Source: an uncultured Eubacteriales bacterium (GTDB lineage: Bacteria > Bacillota > Clostridia > Christensenellales > CAG-138). From it: a DNA stretch of 64,000 nt. Shown here in pieces: positions 1 to 7,895 of this stretch. A program made the translations under genes and the position numbers. The stretch covers positions 1 to 64,000 of the forward strand of contig UQWD01000004.1 in the NCBI GenBank assembly GCA_900544555.1, given 5' to 3'. The notes under the pieces are model-generated. The model searched no databases. It had not been told where the DNA came from and was given only the letters and a program-made list of their open reading frames with translations. How positions within the stretch are numbered: the first letter of the stretch is position 1; each line of letters begins with the position of its first letter.

Positions 1-135
1 GCGCGGTCAGCGCCCCGTGCAAAGAAACCCTTGCTGCGCAAGGCATTCCGAACCTGACGCACATATCGTCAGGTTCGGTTGAAAGCCTACGGGGATTGCG
101 GTTCCGAATCAACCCCGGGTTTTTTTGACAGGCTG
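1..135 (+). repeat. Dispersed structured repeat, copy 1 (cut by window start)
   Basis: Non-coding repeat that matches 40,127-40,263 on the same strand and the reverse complement of about 22,090-22,210. Shared landmarks are GCGCGGTCAGCGCCCCGTGC, then GCAAAGAAACC, a CCGAAyCTGAC/GTCAGgTTCGG stem, and a GC-rich block ending in a run of T and ACAGGCTG. The left part of the element lies before the window. No protein is supported; a short open frame across it is absent from the other copies. The compact chain of stems ending in a T-run resembles a transcribed structured RNA or a small non-autonomous mobile element. Its function is unknown. Confidence 0.8.
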
Positions 136-161
136 GAACCCGCGCTAACCAGCGCGGGTTC
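136..161. repeat. Perfect hairpin abutting repeat copy 1
   Basis: An 11-bp inverted repeat with arms GAACCCGCGCT and AGCGCGGGTTC and loop AACC starts immediately after the ACAGGCTG end of the repeat. The other two repeat copies also have a hairpin at this boundary, but of different sequence. It may be a terminator or target hairpin; no strong T-run follows. Confidence 0.7.
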
Positions 162-337
162 TAAAATTTACGCAATCGCACATACGGAATGCGTTTATAT
201 TAAGCATTATATATCACACTGGCAAATTCGAGCGTATTATACAATATATAAGGCATATATATGCTTCGCAGGGAATCGGTAAATCCACGCGACGAGAGTA
301 TTATAGGCTATAAAGTGTGGTTGGAGGTTAATATATA

Positions 338-637
338 ATGGATTGGGGAGCGATTATCGCCGTAATCGCCGCGATAAGCGGAATCGTATTGGGTTGGCTT
401 GGCCGCGCTCGCACGGTTAAGGCGGATGAATTGAGGCATACGGAGCAATTTGTTGAAATGCAGGGGGATTTTAGATGTATTAGAGATACGGTGGAAAGCC
501 TTCGCTCGGTAACAAGCAGCCTGGATAAACAGGTTGCCCAACTTAACGCCTCCGTTGTACGGCTGGAGGAGAAGGCAAAGACCATTTCACATAGAGTAAA
601 TACTATTGAGGATAGCAATAACTGCGGAAAAGGTTAA
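338..637 (+). CDS. Small membrane-anchored coiled-coil protein, function unknown
   Basis: 99 aa. A hydrophobic N-terminal segment (residues about 5-21, IIAVIAAISGIVLGWLG) is followed by a charged, heptad-like region (about 25-92) that should form a coiled coil. This layout is seen in phage XhlA-like and small envelope proteins, but no family is recognised with certainty. A clear Shine-Dalgarno site (TTGGAGG) lies about 10 nt before the ATG. It stands alone between the repeat and the stand-alone Spo0A-domain gene. It could be a prophage remnant or a small inner-membrane protein. Confidence 0.6.
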   Translation: MDWGAIIAVIAAISGIVLGWLGRARTVKADELRHTEQFVEMQGDFRCIRDTVESLRSVTSSLDKQVAQLNASVVRLEEKAKTISHRVNTIEDSNNCGKG

Positions 638-1028
638 CCCTAAAAAAGCGACGCTACTGTCCGCAGCATGGCTTGTAAGTATTGAGCAACGCCGAGATAA
701 GAGGGGAGTTATATAATGAGAATATAATTATAGGTACGACAACTATTGAAATATAGTTGTTGTATAAGCTTAAAAGCTTTCGTTTCAAGTTACTTCAAAG
801 ATGGTTTGCGATTATTGCCCGAACGGAAAACTAAACATGCTAAGCCTGTCCATGCCCGTATTTAGGTTTTGCATGAGTTACAGGGCGCTTAATCGCGGCG
901 CTGCAAACCGGAACCCGGTCATTAAGCGCCGCAAGTAAGGCAATGATAAACTTTCACGATTTTAAATCGTATTTGCTAAACAGGCAGCTAAGCGCCTGTT
1001 TAGCAGCTCCATCTGCGTACGGTTGGAA
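638..1028. other. Intergenic region without a supported gene
   Basis: About 390 nt between two genes whose 3' ends face each other. AT-rich, with no convincing reading frame on either strand. It holds one strong palindrome (reported separately) and a weaker stem near 890-935 (GGGCGCTTAAT and ATTAAGCGCC). Confidence 0.6.
974..1005. terminator. Palindrome downstream of the Spo0A-domain gene
   Basis: Perfect 12-nt arms TGCTAAACAGGC and GCCTGTTTAGCA around an 8-nt loop, placed just after the minus-strand gene stop. It could act as a terminator, although no T-run follows. The same 13-mer TGCTAAACAGGCA recurs at 1,727-1,739 in front of spoIIIAA, so an operator role is also possible. Confidence 0.5.
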
Positions 1029-1418
1029 TTAAGCGGTATGCGCGTCCTCAGCCTGCTGCCTGTTACCGGCAGCACGGGCTTTTTGCTGTTTCAGCTTAAT
1101 GTCCAGCCTTCTGGCAAGAATAAATAAGAATTCCTTGTTGCTCGGCGAGTATGACTTATCATAGCTGCCGAACACCTTTGCCAATTTGTCGGCGTTCCCG
1201 TTTCTCCAAATGCTCTTGATCAGGCCGCGTATGTTACGTTCTACGCTTGCGGCGCTAACGCCGCATTGTTCGGCTACAACTGGATATAATTCTTTAGTCA
1301 CATAATAAATCTTTCCGTTCTTAATTAATACTTCTAAAGCCATAACCATTTGATCGTAACCTTTTCGCCCGGGAGAAACGCTAAGATTCATAAGTTCTGT
1401 TTCAATAAAATCCCTCAT
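1029..1418 (-). CDS. Stand-alone Spo0A C-terminal (effector) domain protein
   Basis: 129 aa with the chosen ATG; the frame stays open upstream but that extension has no homology-like content. Residues about 15-115 align by eye with the DNA-binding domain of the full Spo0A encoded at 19,240. Both share the VER.IR recognition-helix core, W.NGN, a LFG/VFG patch and the closing (T/S)N.EF...A.R motif. The receiver domain is missing, so phosphorylation control is absent. In the recognition helix the Spo0A RHAI becomes RGLI. AAGGAG precedes the ATG by 12 nt. It is divergent from spoIIIA, and a perfect 0A box lies between them. It may compete with or replace Spo0A at some sites (inference). Confidence 0.8.
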   Translation of the reverse strand: MRDFIETELMNLSVSPGRKGYDQMVMALEVLIKNGKIYYVTKELYPVVAEQCGVSAASVERNIRGLIKSIWRNGNADKLAKVFGSYDKSYSPSNKEFLFILARRLDIKLKQQKARAAGNRQQAEDAHTA

Positions 1419-1532
1419 AAAGCATAGGTGCTCCTTACTGTGTATGATGTAAACAAATGTATTGATATGACAATAATTGGATAAGTGAAGAATTGCAAGC
1501 GATAAGACTACAATCGTCTTTGATTGACTCAC

Positions 1533-1541
1533 TTCGACAAA
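1533..1541 (-). promoter_or_regulatory. Perfect Spo0A box (TTTGTCGAA on minus strand)
   Basis: The top strand reads TTCGACAAA, the exact complement of the classical 0A-box 9-mer. It sits in the divergent interval, about 115 nt before the stand-alone Spo0A-domain gene and about 240 nt before spoIIIAA. Placement suggests control of the minus-strand gene; occupancy is inferred. Confidence 0.55.
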
Positions 1542-1783
1542 ATACCAGAATTTGGTTAATTGACTGCGCCATCTAAAGATATAAGCTGTTGTACGACCCT
1601 CGGCACAGCTATCCATAAACAAGACATGAGAAATCAAGAGCATTAACTAATCGTATATTTAGTAATCTGTTGCTATGGAACGGCCACGCGTATAACTCAT
1701 CACTGTTGCTACTATAAAATTTCAAGTGCTAAACAGGCAACACAATACATATATTCTAACGAAACAAAGGAGGACATGCAATC

Positions 1784-2731
1784 ATGACGGGTGCAAAAGC
1801 ATGGAAAAGGAATATCATACATATTTTCCCCCAGCGTTTTCATAGCCTGCTTGAAGGGATGGAAAGCGATTACCCACTCGAAGAAATCAGGATACGGATC
1901 AACGGCCATATACGCTGCGTTTTTGGGAGCGATGTAAGAACCGTCGGCATTAGTGAAGAGAAATATATGGTTAATCAGAATGACTGCTTATTTATACTTG
2001 AGAAGATATGCTGTCATTCGCTGTACGCGTGGGAAGAGGAGCTGAGGAACGGGTTTATAACTCTCAGCGGAGGATACCGCGTCGGCCTGTGCGGAAAAGC
2101 GATAATCGAAGGCGGCCGTTTTAAAAGGCTTGCGAACACCACCTATTTTAATATCCGCATCGCCCATGAGTGCAAAGGCTGCGCCGACGCGCTTATGAAA
2201 CACATCGTCACCGTTGGCGGTGCGCCGCTGTCCACTCTTCTCATATCCCCTCCCGGAGGAGGGAAAACCACCATGCTGCGCGATATTGCAAGGCAGCTTT
2301 CCTATGGGCTCAACGGCGCTATGCCCTGCAAGGTCAGCATTATTGACGAACGGGCGGAAATTGCTGGATGCTGGCAGGGAATACCGCAGAACGACGTAGG
2401 ACCGAATTCAGACGTTCTGGACAGCTGCCCCAAAACTATAGGCATACGCCTTTTGCTCAGAACCATGTCCCCAGACGTTATCGTAACGGACGAGATAGGC
2501 GGAAGTGAGGATGCGGAGGCGATTTTAGAAGCGTCAAACTGCGGGGCGGCCATAATCGCCACCGCTCATGGCTCGTCCGTCGACAGCCTCTCAACGCGCC
2601 AAGCGTTAAAGAGGCTGATAAATGACGGCGTATTCCGCCGTATTATCACACTCAGGCGTAGAAGAGGTGTTTCTGAACTGATGGAGATATTACATGTGGA
2701 TTCTAAGGATCAGGTGAATCGCCTTGGCTAA
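1784..2731 (+). CDS. spoIIIAA: Stage III sporulation protein AA, ATPase
   Basis: 315 aa secretion-type ATPase of the SpoIIIA-SpoIIQ channel, acting on the mother-cell side after engulfment. Walker A is SPPGGGKTT (residues about 150-158) and Walker B is DVIVTDEIG (about 226-234), followed by the STAHG-like ATAHGSS motif. Length is normal for the family. AAAGGAGG lies 10 nt before the ATG. First gene of an eight-gene operon; its stop overlaps the spoIIIAB start. In known spore-formers the operon is transcribed by sigma-E, but no convincing sigma-E promoter was found by eye. Confidence 0.95.
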   Translation: MTGAKAWKRNIIHIFPQRFHSLLEGMESDYPLEEIRIRINGHIRCVFGSDVRTVGISEEKYMVNQNDCLFILEKICCHSLYAWEEELRNGFITLSGGYRVGLCGKAIIEGGRFKRLANTTYFNIRIAHECKGCADALMKHIVTVGGAPLSTLLISPPGGGKTTMLRDIARQLSYGLNGAMPCKVSIIDERAEIAGCWQGIPQNDVGPNSDVLDSCPKTIGIRLLLRTMSPDVIVTDEIGGSEDAEAILEASNCGAAIIATAHGSSVDSLSTRQALKRLINDGVFRRIITLRRRRGVSELMEILHVDSKDQVNRLG

Positions 2732-3242
2732 ATTGCTCTGCGCATTATTGCTTTTCACGGCTTGCACGCTATTTGGCGCAATGCAGAGCGAAAGGCTCAA
2801 AAGGCGTTTGCGCGCGCTAAAAAGCATGAAGCGCGATATAAGTCATTTTCAAATAAAAATGGAGTTCTCCGCAATGCCGGTATTGGATGTGCTTGCGCAT
2901 GCGGATAGCTGGGAAACGAAGAGTTTTTGGGATAAGCTGGAGGATTCGCTAAGCTGCAATCCGGATTCCTTTTCAGCCGCGTGGCGTGAAGCGCTGGATC
3001 AAATGTGCAGGAACGATATGGGATTTGCGGCGTTGAGCGCAGACGAAAAAAACGCGCTCAACACAACCTCCGAAGCGATTGGCGTACACGATATGGCCTC
3101 GCAGAAGAAGGCTATGGAACTGGCACTCTTGCAGCTTGGTGAACTTATTGAAAAGCTGGGCGCCGTTTGCGAAAAAAAATCCAAGCTCTATTGCTCGATT
3201 GGAATGCTGTGCGGAGCCGCGGCCGCAATTTTGATATGGTAA
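2724..3242 (+). CDS. spoIIIAB: Stage III sporulation protein AB
   Basis: 172 aa, the family's usual size. A hydrophobic N-terminus (LLCALLLFTACTLFGAM), a helical cytoplasmic-type middle and a C-terminal hydrophobic segment (IGMLCGAAAAILIW) match the GspF-like SpoIIIAB architecture. It starts at a TTG that overlaps the spoIIIAA stop by 8 nt, so translation is probably coupled. It is thought to form part of the platform of the feeding-tube channel. Confidence 0.9.
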   Translation: MAKLLCALLLFTACTLFGAMQSERLKRRLRALKSMKRDISHFQIKMEFSAMPVLDVLAHADSWETKSFWDKLEDSLSCNPDSFSAAWREALDQMCRNDMGFAALSADEKNALNTTSEAIGVHDMASQKKAMELALLQLGELIEKLGAVCEKKSKLYCSIGMLCGAAAAILIW

Positions 3243-3257
3243 ACAGGGGGTGCGCGT

Positions 3258-3455
3258 ATGGGAATCGATCTGATATTTAAAATCGCCGGTATTGGAATAC
3301 TGGTTGCGATTATCACGCAGCTGCTCAAACAGACGGGGAGGGATGATATTGCCATGCTGGCGGCGATAGCCGGTCTTGTCGTAACGCTGACAATGGTAAT
3401 CAATATTATTGGCACCTTGTTTGACAGCGTGCAAAGAATCTTCGAGCTGTATTAA
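3258..3455 (+). CDS. spoIIIAC: Stage III sporulation protein AC
   Basis: 65 aa with two hydrophobic helices (residues about 4-24 and 33-52), as in the family. The start MGIDLIFKIAGIGILV is typical. An AGGGGGTG Shine-Dalgarno precedes the ATG. Small integral membrane subunit of the SpoIIIA channel, encoded between AB and AD as in other spore-formers. Confidence 0.92.
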   Translation: MGIDLIFKIAGIGILVAIITQLLKQTGRDDIAMLAAIAGLVVTLTMVINIIGTLFDSVQRIFELY

Positions 3456-3456
3456 C

Positions 3457-3861
3457 ATGGCGGCCGCAACGTCTATTTTTAAAATTGCCGCTCTTGGTCT
3501 GGTGTCAGCGCTGTTATGCCTGCTCGTTAAAAGGTATAAGCCGGAAATGGCTCTGCCTGTCACCATAGCCGCAGGAGCGCTGATCCTGATAAGCGTGGTC
3601 AACCAGTTATCCGGCGTGCTCGCGTCCATAACCGATGCGCTCAACCAATACGGGCTGAATACGGAATATATGAAAATTGTTCTTAAGGTTATCGGCGTTG
3701 GGTACATAATCGAGTTTACAGCACAAATATGCCGAGATGCGGGCGAGAGCGCGCTGGCGTCCAAAATTGAGATTGCGGGGCGTATCGCCGTACTCGCGTT
3801 GGTGATACCGGTTCTTATGAACATACTGAAGCTTATCGCTTCCATGCTGCCAACGGGGTGA
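3457..3861 (+). CDS. spoIIIAD: Stage III sporulation protein AD
   Basis: 134 aa integral membrane protein with about four hydrophobic helices and the conserved C-terminal run EIAGRIAVLALVIPVL. The chosen ATG is 1 nt after the spoIIIAC stop; an upstream in-frame extension would overlap spoIIIAC and lacks family sequence. Poor Shine-Dalgarno, so translation is probably coupled to spoIIIAC. Homologous to AC and part of the same channel. Confidence 0.92.
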   Translation: MAAATSIFKIAALGLVSALLCLLVKRYKPEMALPVTIAAGALILISVVNQLSGVLASITDALNQYGLNTEYMKIVLKVIGVGYIIEFTAQICRDAGESALASKIEIAGRIAVLALVIPVLMNILKLIASMLPTG

Positions 3862-3868
3862 GCTGTTA

Positions 3869-5080
3869 ATGAAGAAAAGAATTTGGGTGTTTTTGATGGT
3901 AATATTGATTTTGTTCGCCGTTCCGTCATTGGCGCTGGCTGAGCCTGAAAACGGGAGCGAATTGGAGGGGGGCGCTACCGGCGACGCGGAAATTATGGCG
4001 GAGCTGCTTGAACAAATAGGCGAATATGATATTAACAAGTGGCAGGCTTATCCGGATGCTTCGTCGGGCGGGCGGCAGCTGCTTCCGCTACCGGTACGCG
4101 AAATGATTCTTCGATATGCGTCCGGGCAAGCTTCGGACGACCCGCTCAATGTGTTTTCATACCTTCTGGATGCTTTTACGGGTTCCGTTAAGGAGCATGC
4201 GCGCATCACAATAAGCATATTCGCCACGGCGGTGTTAGGCGGCATTGTGCAGGCGCTGTACGCGAACAAGAGCGGCTCTAAGCTAAAGGAAATACTGCTT
4301 ATCATTTGCTTTAGCCTGTCAATCACCGTGATTATCGGCGAGTTCTCTCTTATTGCCGCCGAGGCGAGAAACGCCATTGATAAATGCGGCTCTTTCGTGG
4401 ACGCGTCGCTGCCCGCCCTGACCGCAATGCTGACAGCCGTAGGAAACGTATCGGCCGGCGGCGTTTACAGGCCGCTTATGGGAATGCTGACCAACACCGT
4501 AATCGTGGTTATGCGCTCCGTGGTGCTTCCAATCGTACTGTGCGGCGGGGTGGTAGGGGTGTTAAACCACCTGACGGAACGGGTTCATTTAAGCAATATG
4601 TTTACGCTTAGCAAAACGGCGGCGAAATGGATAATTGGAATCATGTCGACGGTATTCTTTTCGATTACGGCTATACAGGGTATGGTCGCTTCAACCTATG
4701 ATTCCGTATCCATACGAACGGCGAAATATACCATCGACAAAGCGGTTCCTATTGTGGGAGGAATGATATCGGGCACCATCGATACGGTGCTGGGCTGCGG
4801 GATACTTTTGAAAAACGCGGCGGGAATAACGGCGATACTAATCGTTGCATCCATCATTGCGGCGCCGTTAATGCGGATTGCCGGCCTGATTTTTACGTGC
4901 CGGATTACCGCGGCCATATGCGAGCCCGTAACGGATAAAAGGCTGGCGAAAATGCTTTCTTGCATTGCTGAGGTGTCGACATATTTATTCGCGGCGGTAG
5001 CTGCCGTCGGCGCAATGTTTGCGATTACGGTAGGGCTGATAGTCGCAACGGGAAACGCATCCCTTATGGCGGGAGGTTGA
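3869..5080 (+). CDS. spoIIIAE: Stage III sporulation protein AE
   Basis: 403 aa polytopic membrane protein. It has a cleavable-looking signal segment (residues 1-24, ending ALA), a short soluble stretch, then about seven hydrophobic helices; family length is about 400. GGGGTGA lies upstream of the ATG. Largest membrane subunit of the SpoIIIA complex. Confidence 0.93.
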   Translation: MKKRIWVFLMVILILFAVPSLALAEPENGSELEGGATGDAEIMAELLEQIGEYDINKWQAYPDASSGGRQLLPLPVREMILRYASGQASDDPLNVFSYLLDAFTGSVKEHARITISIFATAVLGGIVQALYANKSGSKLKEILLIICFSLSITVIIGEFSLIAAEARNAIDKCGSFVDASLPALTAMLTAVGNVSAGGVYRPLMGMLTNTVIVVMRSVVLPIVLCGGVVGVLNHLTERVHLSNMFTLSKTAAKWIIGIMSTVFFSITAIQGMVASTYDSVSIRTAKYTIDKAVPIVGGMISGTIDTVLGCGILLKNAAGITAILIVASIIAAPLMRIAGLIFTCRITAAICEPVTDKRLAKMLSCIAEVSTYLFAAVAAVGAMFAITVGLIVATGNASLMAGG

Positions 5081-5086
5081 TAGAGT

Positions 5087-5263
5087 ATGGAATCGTTATA
5101 CCGGTTTACCATCATGATTGCCGCATTATCGGTAATAAGCATTCTTTATGAATTTCTCTCGCCGGATGGGAATATGCAAAAAAGCGTAAGTATAGTTATA
5201 GGTATAGTATATATCGGCGTGATCGCACAATATATATCCGAGCTGCTTTCAGGCCGAATATAA
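5087..5263 (+). CDS. spoIIIAF: Minimal SpoIIIAF, two membrane helices only
   Basis: 58 aa. Two hydrophobic helices are joined by SPDGNMQK, which matches the family's P-S-S-MQK turn. The stop follows directly after the second helix (...QYISELLSGRI). Family members are usually about 200 aa, with a periplasmic-side soluble ring-building domain after the helices; that domain is absent here. GGAGG in the end of spoIIIAE is 10 nt before the ATG. Only 9 nt separate the stop from spoIIIAG, so there is no room for a displaced domain. The frame is clean, which argues for a genuine short protein rather than decay. Confidence 0.8.
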   Translation: MESLYRFTIMIAALSVISILYEFLSPDGNMQKSVSIVIGIVYIGVIAQYISELLSGRI

Positions 5264-5272
5264 CGAGGACGG

Positions 5273-5869
5273 TTGATTACCATGAGCGACAAAAAGATTA
5301 AAATTGATTTTCTCGGTCGGTTTATCGCAAAAATGAAGGCGAATAAGAAGCTTGAGTTGGGGGTTTACGCTTTGCTTATCGGCGGGGCGGTTATTCTGTA
5401 CATATCTACCTTTTCAGGCGGCGCCAAGAAAACTTCCGAACAAACGGAGGGCGACTTAACCAAGGCGGATATAAGCGCCTACGAGATGGAGACTGAAAAC
5501 CGTCTCAAGCGCATATTATCATGCATTGACGGAGCCGGAGATGTGGAGGTGATGATAACTTTTGAATCCGGCACGCAGATTGTGCCGGCCATGGATACGG
5601 ATTCGCAGTCCGTTTTCAGCCAAAACGGCCAGGGCACTACGGACAATCAGTCTGAATCTTCTTCGCCCGCAACCATTTCAAAAAGCGGGGAGAATGAACC
5701 TATTGTTTTGACGGAGCTTCAGCCAAGCATAAGGGGCGTTATCGTAATCGCCCAGGGCGCCTCCGATATCAAGGTAAAGATGGACTTATTGCAGGCAGTA
5801 CAGACGGTGCTGGGCGTGGAAGGAAGCTGTATCGACGTATTTTCAATGACGTCGGCCGGCGATGAATAA
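5273..5869 (+). CDS. spoIIIAG: Stage III sporulation protein AG
   Basis: 198 aa: short cytoplasmic N-terminus, one membrane helix (residues about 30-48), low-complexity Ser/Thr/Glu linker, then the ring-building domain (about 60-95 and 125-195) that forms the large ring of the feeding tube. Start is uncertain: GAGG is 4 nt before the TTG used here and 13 nt before an in-frame ATG at 5,282, which would give 195 aa. Confidence 0.92.
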   Translation: MITMSDKKIKIDFLGRFIAKMKANKKLELGVYALLIGGAVILYISTFSGGAKKTSEQTEGDLTKADISAYEMETENRLKRILSCIDGAGDVEVMITFESGTQIVPAMDTDSQSVFSQNGQGTTDNQSESSSPATISKSGENEPIVLTELQPSIRGVIVIAQGASDIKVKMDLLQAVQTVLGVEGSCIDVFSMTSAGDE

Positions 5870-5887
5870 TTTGAATGAGGTGATAGT

Positions 5888-6418
5888 ATGTGGAAGAAGA
5901 ATAAGCGCTATATTTTGATTGGGATTGTGGTTCTGCTGCTTGCCGGCGCGATATACCTTAACGCGAACCTAAATTCCAGCGAACCGTCGAGCGGGGGGAT
6001 TTCCGCAGGTAACGACGGAAAGGATACGGACAGCAGTATCAGCGCGAGCATATCCGGGGGCGCGGGTACCGACTATTTTAAGACTTTTCGCACGGATCGC
6101 GTGAATACGAGAAATGCGGAGATTCAGGTTCTAGAATCCATCATTAAAAGCGACAAGACGGATGCTGAGGCGTTGGCCGACGCTCAGGAGCAGAAGCTTG
6201 AGATCGTTACATGCATGGAAATGGAGTTTACGATTGAGAGCCTTATAAAGGCCAAGGGGTTTAATGATGTGGCTGTAACCGTACACAAAGGCTCGGTTAA
6301 CGTAATCGTTGACGCGGATTCGCTCAGCGCGGAGCAGGTCGCACAGATCCTTGATATCGTGCGCAGCGAAACCGGGGAGCCGGCCAGTAATGTGAAGGTT
6401 TCTTCGTCGGGCAGTTGA
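5888..6418 (+). CDS. spoIIIAH: Stage III sporulation protein AH
   Basis: 176 aa. An N-terminal membrane helix (residues 8-25, YILIGIVVLLLAGAIYLN), a Ser/Gly-rich linker and a C-terminal YscJ/FliF-like ring-building domain (about 60-172). In other spore-formers it binds SpoIIQ across the intermembrane space. GAGGTGAT Shine-Dalgarno. Last gene of the operon. No SpoIIQ gene lies in the window. Confidence 0.93.
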   Translation: MWKKNKRYILIGIVVLLLAGAIYLNANLNSSEPSSGGISAGNDGKDTDSSISASISGGAGTDYFKTFRTDRVNTRNAEIQVLESIIKSDKTDAEALADAQEQKLEIVTCMEMEFTIESLIKAKGFNDVAVTVHKGSVNVIVDADSLSAEQVAQILDIVRSETGEPASNVKVSSSGS

Positions 6419-6753
6419 GCTTGGGATTATGCAGAATCAGCATAAAGACCAACGGCGAAATGAGGAGTTTGTAGAACCCTTGGAGCTTCGGGAACAGAGG
6501 AGCCCGAACGCTTAATTTGAGAGCTACGCCGTACGCGCAGCTGATTGGGGGCTTGCGGCGCTGGTCTATCCACGTATGGCACCTTCGCGTTCGGCGTCTT
6601 GATAGTCTGTTACAGGTATGAATCTTAGCCGCGCCGGTAATCATTTACCTGTGCGGCTTGTTCATGCCTTATATTTTAGCGGAACCGTGAAAAGAAGGCG
6701 CGCCGCTTATTAGGAGGGGAGGCAGGATTCATAAGACAGGTAATTTCAATAAT
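6419..6753. other. Intergenic region after spoIIIAH
   Basis: About 335 nt with no supported gene. A 28-codon open frame starts at 6,429 but has no clear ribosome site or recognisable content. A stem at 6,627-6,659 (AGCCGC...GCGGCT with inner GGTAA/TTACC) may end the spoIIIA transcript, though no strong T-run follows. An AGGAGGGGAGG run near 6,712 precedes no obvious gene. Confidence 0.5.
6627..6659 (+). terminator. Possible terminator of the spoIIIA operon
   Basis: Stem AGCCGC/GCGGCT with an inner GGTAA/TTACC pairing. The following sequence is only mildly T-rich, so this is a weak call. Confidence 0.35.
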
Positions 6754-6781
6754 TTGCAACATAATGGATTTATGTTATAAT
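6754..6781 (+). promoter_or_regulatory. Sigma-A promoter of the asp23 module
   Basis: TTGCAA, 16-nt spacer, TATAAT; the asp23 ATG follows about 30 nt downstream with GGGAGG in between. Confidence 0.75.
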
Positions 6782-6810
6782 AAAACAAATACACTAGGGA
6801 GGTTGAAGCA

Positions 6811-7254
6811 ATGGCTGTAGATAATGAATTAACCGCGGACGTGAAAACCATTCAGGGCGGCAAAATTGTTTTTGCTTCAGAGGTAATCGCCACCATAGCT
6901 GGCCTTGCTGCCAACGAGATTAAAGGCGTCGCCGGGATGAGCGGCGGAGTGGTCGAGGGCATAACGGAAATGCTCGGCAAAAAGAATCTGTCCAAAGGGG
7001 TCAAGGTGGAAGTCGGCACCGAAGAGGCCGCTATTGACGTAAGCGTTATCATTGAATACGGGTTCCGCATACACGACGTGTGCGCGCAGGCGCAGCAGGC
7101 GATAAAAAACGCTGTTGAAACCATGACGGGCCTTAAGGTAGTTGAAGTAAACGTATACGTGCAATCCGTAAGTTTCGATAAGGTGGATACGAAACTGGAT
7201 AAACCGAAGAAGGATAAAGAGCCCAAGGCAATCGATCCTCCCCGGGTCCGCTAA
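6811..7254 (+). CDS. Asp23/Gls24 family envelope stress protein
   Basis: 147 aa. The Asp23 domain spans residues about 15-125, with the typical GKIVFASEVIATIAGLAANEIKGV opening and the VEVNVYVQSV end, followed by a charged Lys/Pro tail. Asp23 proteins form a membrane-associated layer through AmaP. GGGAGG before the ATG and its own sigma-A promoter. The two next genes encode the membrane partners. The module commonly precedes nusB in Clostridia. Confidence 0.9.
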   Translation: MAVDNELTADVKTIQGGKIVFASEVIATIAGLAANEIKGVAGMSGGVVEGITEMLGKKNLSKGVKVEVGTEEAAIDVSVIIEYGFRIHDVCAQAQQAIKNAVETMTGLKVVEVNVYVQSVSFDKVDTKLDKPKKDKEPKAIDPPRVR

Positions 7255-7308
7255 GATACCCGCAAACCTTATTAGCCCGTTTGGACATAAGAAAGGGGCG
7301 TTGCTTTT

Positions 7309-7878
7309 TTGAAAACGAAGCTGATTGACCGGGTGCTGCTGGCGCTCGTTTTACTGCTTGTAATCGCGTTATCCCTGTTTATCATCGCTGTTGCCATGCG
7401 CTTGGTGACCGCGGATTCAATATATTCCGTTTTTCCAGCGCTTACGGACGATATAACAGCATCTATCGCACTGGGGGCGGGGGGGATTGTTCTTCTCATT
7501 GTTGCGATTCGTCTGCTGTTTTTCGGCAAGGGAGGGCGCGATAAGAAACAACCCAAAACTACCAGCGTGCTGGTTAAGGCGACGGAGATAGGTTCCACCT
7601 TTATTTCTCTTGCGGCGTTGGATTATATGGTGCAAAAGCATTGCCGGGCGAATAACCGGATCAGGGAGTGTTTTAGCTCGGTAGAGCTGAGCGGAAGCGA
7701 CGGCGTACGCATCTCGCTTACCCTCACGCTCATGCCTGATTCAAACATCCCGGAACTATCAGCGCAGCTGCAAAATACGCTTAAGGAATATGTTGAACAA
7801 TGCTCGGGAATCAACGTGCGCGAGATCTATATCACCGTGGCCGCGCCGCCGTCTCTACCCAAGACGCGTGTGGACTGA
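7309..7878 (+). CDS. amaP: AmaP-like Asp23 membrane anchor
   Basis: 189 aa starting at a TTG after AAAGGGG. Two membrane helices (residues about 10-32 and 48-68), then a soluble domain with a VLVKATEIGSTFISLAALDYMVQ stretch and a C-terminal INVREIYITV strand resembling Asp23 itself. This is the AmaP arrangement. It should hold the neighbouring Asp23 at the cytoplasmic membrane. Confidence 0.82.
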   Translation: MKTKLIDRVLLALVLLLVIALSLFIIAVAMRLVTADSIYSVFPALTDDITASIALGAGGIVLLIVAIRLLFFGKGGRDKKQPKTTSVLVKATEIGSTFISLAALDYMVQKHCRANNRIRECFSSVELSGSDGVRISLTLTLMPDSNIPELSAQLQNTLKEYVEQCSGINVREIYITVAAPPSLPKTRVD

Positions 7879-7895
7879 AAAAGGAGTGAACGGGC

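Noticed and set aside
79..282. Short open frame running through repeat copy 1
   Set aside because: It is not conserved in the other repeat copies and has no ribosome site.
2973..3929. 318-codon open frame antisense to spoIIIAB-AE
   Set aside because: It is fully opposite to four clear sporulation genes and has shadow-like composition.
6429..6515. 28-codon open frame after spoIIIAH
   Set aside because: No ribosome site and no recognisable features.
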